From positions 1 through 64,000 of the forward strand of contig NZ_JAJNCU010000005.1 in assembly GCF_021026095.1 (NCBI RefSeq): DNA of 64,000 bases. Reading direction: 5' to 3'. The notes under the pieces are model-generated. The model was not told the DNA's origin. It made no database searches and saw nothing but the letters and a program-made list of their open reading frames with translations. The DNA comes from Salinicoccus halitifaciens (lineage in GTDB: Bacteria > Bacillota > Bacilli > Staphylococcales > Salinicoccaceae). Position 1 is the first letter of the stretch. Each line of letters starts with the position of its first letter. Positions 61,201-64,000 of the stretch are shown here, piece after piece. Made by a program: the position numbers and the translations under genes.

Positions 61201-61797
61201 ATGTCGACATTTTTAGATTTAGTGGAAAAACGCCGTACAGTCTATGCACTGGGGACGGACAGTGAGTATTCAAAAGAAGATATTGAAAATAGAATCCGCG
61301 AAATCGTGAAGCAGGTTCCTACAGCTTTCAACATCCAGACAACAAGGGTCGTTGTGTTATTCGATGAAGCGAATGATAAATTCTGGGACCATATATATGA
61401 TGTTCAAAAAAATGTCCTTGAAGGTGAAATGTGGGATATGATGTCAGGCGTCATGACCGGTGCCAAGAAAGGCATCGGCACAGTCCTATTCTTCGAAGAT
61501 AAAGAAGCCGTCGAAGTAATGCCTGCACAGGGTGCGCGTCAGGATGCATACAAGCAGAACAACAATGCGAACGCTCAATACGCTGTTTGGCTCGCTCTGG
61601 CTGAAATGGATCTAGGTGCAAGCCTGCAGCACTTCAACGTCGGCTATGAGCAGGGCTTCGACAAAGGTACGAAAGAAATGTTCAACCTGCCGGAATCATA
61701 TGAGATGCTTGCACAAATGCCGTTCGGCTCGGTTGAGCAGGAGATCGGTGAAAAAGAGCATATCGATACAGAAGTACAGGTGAAAGTTTTAACATAA
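61201..61797 (+). CDS. Nitroreductase family protein
   Basis: The 198-residue protein starts with the FMN-binding block RRTVYALGTDSEYSKEDIENRI near residue 11, then QVPTAFNIQTTRVVVL near residue 38, NNANAQYAVWLALAEMDLGASLQHFN near residue 118 and a C-terminal KEHIDTEVQV. It fits the Frm2/Hbn1-like group of nitroreductases that act on lipid or aromatic targets with NAD(P)H. The ATG at 61201 lies seven bases after AAAGGAG; the ATG at 61195 is too close. Confidence 0.9.
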   Translation: MSTFLDLVEKRRTVYALGTDSEYSKEDIENRIREIVKQVPTAFNIQTTRVVVLFDEANDKFWDHIYDVQKNVLEGEMWDMMSGVMTGAKKGIGTVLFFEDKEAVEVMPAQGARQDAYKQNNNANAQYAVWLALAEMDLGASLQHFNVGYEQGFDKGTKEMFNLPESYEMLAQMPFGSVEQEIGEKEHIDTEVQVKVLT

Positions 61798-61848
61798 TTT
61801 TGCCTGATGGAAAATGTTTAAACTCAACATGCAAATATAATTGAAATC

Positions 61849-61890
61849 AGAGCCCGGTTGATCTTACAAGATGACCGGGCTCTTTTTTGT
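61849..61890 (+). terminator. Terminator of the nitroreductase gene
   Basis: AGAGCCCGGT and ACCGGGCTCT form a 10-bp stem with a partly paired loop, followed by six T. Confidence 0.9.
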
Positions 61891-61897
61891 CTAGAAT

Positions 61898-61924
61898 AAA
61901 AAAAGACCCCTTCGAAAAGGGGTC
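61898..61924 (-). terminator. Terminator of the rplM-rpsI operon
   Basis: On the minus strand GACCCCTT and AAGGGGTC pair around TTCG and are followed by seven T. Confidence 0.92.
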
Positions 61925-61944
61925 CTGCAATATATAGTGATATA

Positions 61945-62337
61945 TTAACGTTTTGAGAACTGTGGTGAACGACGTGCCTTTTTAAGACCTGGCTTCTTAC
62001 GCTCAACCATACGTGGGTCACGTGTAAGGAGTCCTGCTCTCTTAAGAGGTCCGCGGTACTCAGGGTCCGCTTCAAGGAGTGCTCTTGCGATTCCGTGACG
62101 GATTGCCTGTGCCTGTCCTGTGAATCCACCGCCGTTGACGTTGACTTTCACATCATAGTTACCTTCTGTTTCCGTAACTGTGAAAGGTTGGTTCAAGTCA
62201 AGGATCAGACTTTCGAATGGGAGGTAATCTCTCATGTCGCGGCCATTGACCGTAACATTTCCTTCTCCCGGTACTAAACGTACACGTGCAACTGATGTTT
62301 TACGACGACCTGTTCCATAATATTCTACTTTAGCCAT
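61945..62337 (-). CDS. rpsI: Ribosomal protein S9
   Basis: The 130-residue protein starts [18 protein letters not shown] and ends [12 protein letters not shown], the conserved S9 tail that reaches the P-site t[21 protein letters not shown] near residue 68 is the family core. It follows rplM by 21 bp. In Bacillus the next genes would soon lead to salA, but here a terminator and the accessory block follow. Confidence 0.98.
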   Translation of the reverse strand: MAKVEYYGTGRRKTSVARVRLVPGEGNVTVNGRDMRDYLPFESLILDLNQPFTVTETEGNYDVKVNVNGGGFTGQAQAIRHGIARALLEADPEYRGPLKRAGLLTRDPRMVERKKPGLKKARRSPQFSKR

Positions 62338-62358
62338 TTAATCAATTCCCTCCTATTC

Positions 62359-62796
62359 TTATCCGCGAAGCGTATAGCTTTCTGGTTGTTGTGCTTCGTG
62401 TGGATGGCTGTCTTCAGCATACACAAAAAGTTTTTTAGCCTGCTTACGTCCAAGTGACGTTTTTGGAAGCATGCCTTTGATGGATTTCTCCAGAAGACGT
62501 ACAGGGTTTTTCTCCCTGAGTTCACCGGCTGAAATTGATTTCATGTTACCGATATATCCAGTGTGTCTGTAGTACATCTTGTCCTGTGCCTTGTTACCTG
62601 TCATTTCGATTTTACCAGCGTTAAGAATGATTACATAATCACCAGTGTCGACATGTGGTGTGTACGTTGGTTTATATTTACCGCGTAAGATGGATGCCAC
62701 TTCTGATGAGAGGCGACCGAGTGTCTGCCCTTCAGCATCGATTACATACCATTTGCGCTCAATGTTCGCTTCATTTGCCATGAATGTCTGACGCAT
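62359..62796 (-). CDS. rplM: Ribosomal protein L13
   Basis: The 145-residue protein has the L13 landmarks [19 protein letters not shown] near residue 16, [16 protein letters not shown] near residue 53 and [20 protein letters not shown] near residue 107. AGGAGG precedes the ATG at 62796. Confidence 0.98.
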   Translation of the reverse strand: MRQTFMANEANIERKWYVIDAEGQTLGRLSSEVASILRGKYKPTYTPHVDTGDYVIILNAGKIEMTGNKAQDKMYYRHTGYIGNMKSISAGELREKNPVRLLEKSIKGMLPKTSLGRKQAKKLFVYAEDSHPHEAQQPESYTLRG

Positions 62797-62951
62797 AATT
62801 TTTCCTCCTGTTTACACAAAAATTTCCCTTTAAATAAAAAAATCTCGTTTATACTCTATATACACTTCACAATAAGTTTCCGGGGCTTATCGTTGGAATG
62901 ATATAAAATTATACCGTTGTTTATAATACTACTAATCCTGCATTTTGTCAA
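62797..62951 (-). promoter_or_regulatory. rplM promoter and possible L13 leader
   Basis: TTGACA (62946-62951) and TATTAT (62923-62928) lie on the minus strand with a 17-bp spacer. The roughly 120-base leader contains ATAAG and CTTAT around CCCCGGAAA, a short stem that would fit an autoregulatory L13 leader as known in Bacilli. The promoter is secure; the leader assignment is tentative. Confidence 0.6.
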
Positions 62952-62969
62952 TATGAATTGTGGATTTTG

Positions 62970-63716
62970 TTACTTTTCAAAAGCTCCGTCGAAGTGGACT
63001 TTCTCGAGGTACAATCCTTCCGCCGGAGCGGTCCTCGGAACAATTGTCCGGTCCTTTTGCCGGATGATGGCCTCGGTCTCCGGTTCCCGTCTGCCTGCGC
63101 CGACTTCGACGATATAGGCGACGATGATCCGGACCATGTTGTACAGGAAGCCAGAGCCCGAGATGATGAAGTCGAAGCCTGCCTCCGTCTCCTCGATGCG
63201 GAATTCCGTGATGGTGCGGACTTTATTGACGATTTCCGCCTTGGCGCTCGAGAAGCTTGTAAAGTCATGTGTGCCGAGGAACGGCTGCATGGCGGCAAGC
63301 ATCCGTTCCTTGTCCAATTCATGCGGGTAATGGGTCTTGAGCCCGTAAAAGAATGGATTCACGGTGTCTGCCGTATAGATGCTGTATCTGTACGTCTTGC
63401 CTTTAGAGTGGTACCTCACATGGAAGTACTCGGGAATCTCGGCGACTTCGTTGATGCTGATGTCTGCAGGCAGGTTCCTGTTCAGTATATAGTGCCATTT
63501 GTCCACCGTGAGAGTGAGGTCCGTGTCGAAATGGCAGTACTGTTCAAGTGCATGGACGCCGCGGTCGGTGCGGGATGCGGGATGGATGCGCATCTGCCTT
63601 TTGTGCATCTTCGTGAGGGCCGCTTCGATCACGCCCTGCACGGTACGGTAGTTGTGCTGGTACTGGAAGCCGTGGAAGTCCTTCCCGTTGTAGCTCATCT
63701 TGAGTAGTATACGCAT
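62970..63716 (-). CDS. truA: tRNA pseudouridine synthase A
   Basis: The 248-residue protein has the catalytic aspartate in ASRTDRGVHALEQ near residue 50, and YHSKGKTYRYSIYT near residue 104. It modifies uridines 38-40 of tRNA. It starts three bases after the ecfT stop, in the conserved order ecfT-truA-rplM-rpsI. Confidence 0.97.
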   Translation of the reverse strand: MRILLKMSYNGKDFHGFQYQHNYRTVQGVIEAALTKMHKRQMRIHPASRTDRGVHALEQYCHFDTDLTLTVDKWHYILNRNLPADISINEVAEIPEYFHVRYHSKGKTYRYSIYTADTVNPFFYGLKTHYPHELDKERMLAAMQPFLGTHDFTSFSSAKAEIVNKVRTITEFRIEETEAGFDFIISGSGFLYNMVRIIVAYIVEVGAGRREPETEAIIRQKDRTIVPRTAPAEGLYLEKVHFDGAFEK

Positions 63717-63719
63717 GTG

Positions 63720-64000
63720 TCACATCCTCACAAGAAATAATAATACGCCGAAAGCAATGATGACGATGAGTGCTGCCGTATCCCGCAGATGCCAGTTGAG
63801 CTCGCGGTAGCTCGTACGGCCCGCTTCGCCCGTGTAACCCCTGACTTCCATCGCGACCGCCATCTCTTCGGCCCTCTTGAAGGCGGAGATGAAGAGCGGT
63901 ATGAAGATGGGGATGAGTGCATTGATCCGTGATTTCAGCCTGCCGGTCATGAATGTCGAGCCCCTTGCGCTCTGTGCTTTGATGATCTTCTCCGTCTCAT
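63720..64000 (-). CDS. ecfT: ECF transporter transmembrane subunit EcfT, C-terminal part
   Basis: Only the last 93 or so codons lie in the window; the gene runs off the right edge. AQSARGSTF near the edge is the first coupling motif (ARG), and MEVRGYTG is the second, which usually also reads ARG. RINALIPIFIPLFISAFKRAEE between them is the coupling helix. EcfT joins the ATPase pair to vitamin-binding S components. The place before truA is the standard one in Firmicutes. Confidence 0.93.
   Translation of the reverse strand, partial: ETEKIIKAQSARGSTFMTGRLKSRINALIPIFIPLFISAFKRAEEMAVAMEVRGYTGEAGRTSYRELNWHLRDTAALIVIIAFGVLLFLVRM

Overview
The window looks like a chromosomal piece of a halotolerant, non-sporulating member of the Staphylococcaceae, with base composition near 50% G+C. 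A Salinicoccus or Jeotgalicoccus relative is my best guess. Support comes from the gene families (Staphylococcus-like MntABC/MntR, a hemolysin III/UDP-sugar pyrophosphorylase pair, TopB, KatA), from Bacillus-type promoters, ribosome binding sites and T-boxes, and from the many compatible-solute and sodium-coupled transporters. The two ends are ancestral Firmicutes context. The right end carries ecfT-truA-rplM-rpsI on the minus strand. The left end carries salA(mrp)-kbaA followed by the 5' end of a 16S rRNA gene, also on the minus strand. In Bacillus subtilis these two blocks lie almost next to each other, so most of the roughly 59 kb between them is lineage-specific cargo. No tRNA, insertion sequence, prophage or CRISPR array was seen.

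Layout. 1-2.4 kb: 16S start with two promoters, kbaA and salA. 2.5-7.5 kb: an AgcS amino-acid/sodium symporter, an opine-dehydrogenase-like enzyme, a YtcJ-type amidohydrolase and proC. 7.6-13.2 kb: a minus-strand operon that starts with a UDP-sulfoquinovose synthase (sqdB) and a sulfoquinovosyltransferase-like glycosyltransferase (sqdX), then pdp, a UDP-sugar pyrophosphorylase and a hemolysin III protein. This is a candidate sulfolipid (SQDG) pathway. 13.2-16.4 kb: a kynurenine operon (kynU-kynB-kynA plus one unknown gene) with a catabolite-repression-like site at its promoter. 16.4-19.3 kb: a short-chain dehydrogenase, a hemerythrin-like protein and a BCCT transporter. 19.8-24.2 kb: an Mn/Zn ABC importer and its DtxR/MntR regulator, with an operator over the promoter. 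24.2-31.8 kb: dps, a HAD phosphatase, chrA, a DUF2975/HTH pair, a HesB-like protein, a YaiI protein and topB. 31.8-34.6 kb: trpEG under two tandem tryptophan T-boxes. 34.6-47.4 kb: catalase, ferritin, a second AgcS, an Aquifex-type aconitase, an exonuclease, an M20 peptidase and two related divergent transporters. 47.4-55.9 kb: ohr, a CocE/NonD hydrolase with a BCCT transporter, an M14 carboxypeptidase, an SDR, a secreted acidic pentapeptide-repeat protein and PPK2. 56-61.8 kb: a 26-residue membrane peptide, LysE, ASCH, aldo-keto reductase, NAT, NHL propeller, beta-flower protein and nitroreductase.

Three points stand out. First is the SQDG-type gene pair in a staphylococcal background. Second are three intergenic tandem arrays with exact or near-exact periods of 52, 41 and about 51 bp. 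Their sequences are unrelated, but all share one design: short arms of alternating orientation, so each arm can pair with either neighbour. Third is the balance of tryptophan genes: a catabolic kynurenine operon and an isolated, doubly T-box-controlled anthranilate synthase in the same window. Oxidative-stress and metal genes (mnt, dps, katA, ftnA, ohr, chrA) are also concentrated here. All functions are inferred from sequence reading alone; no database search was run.
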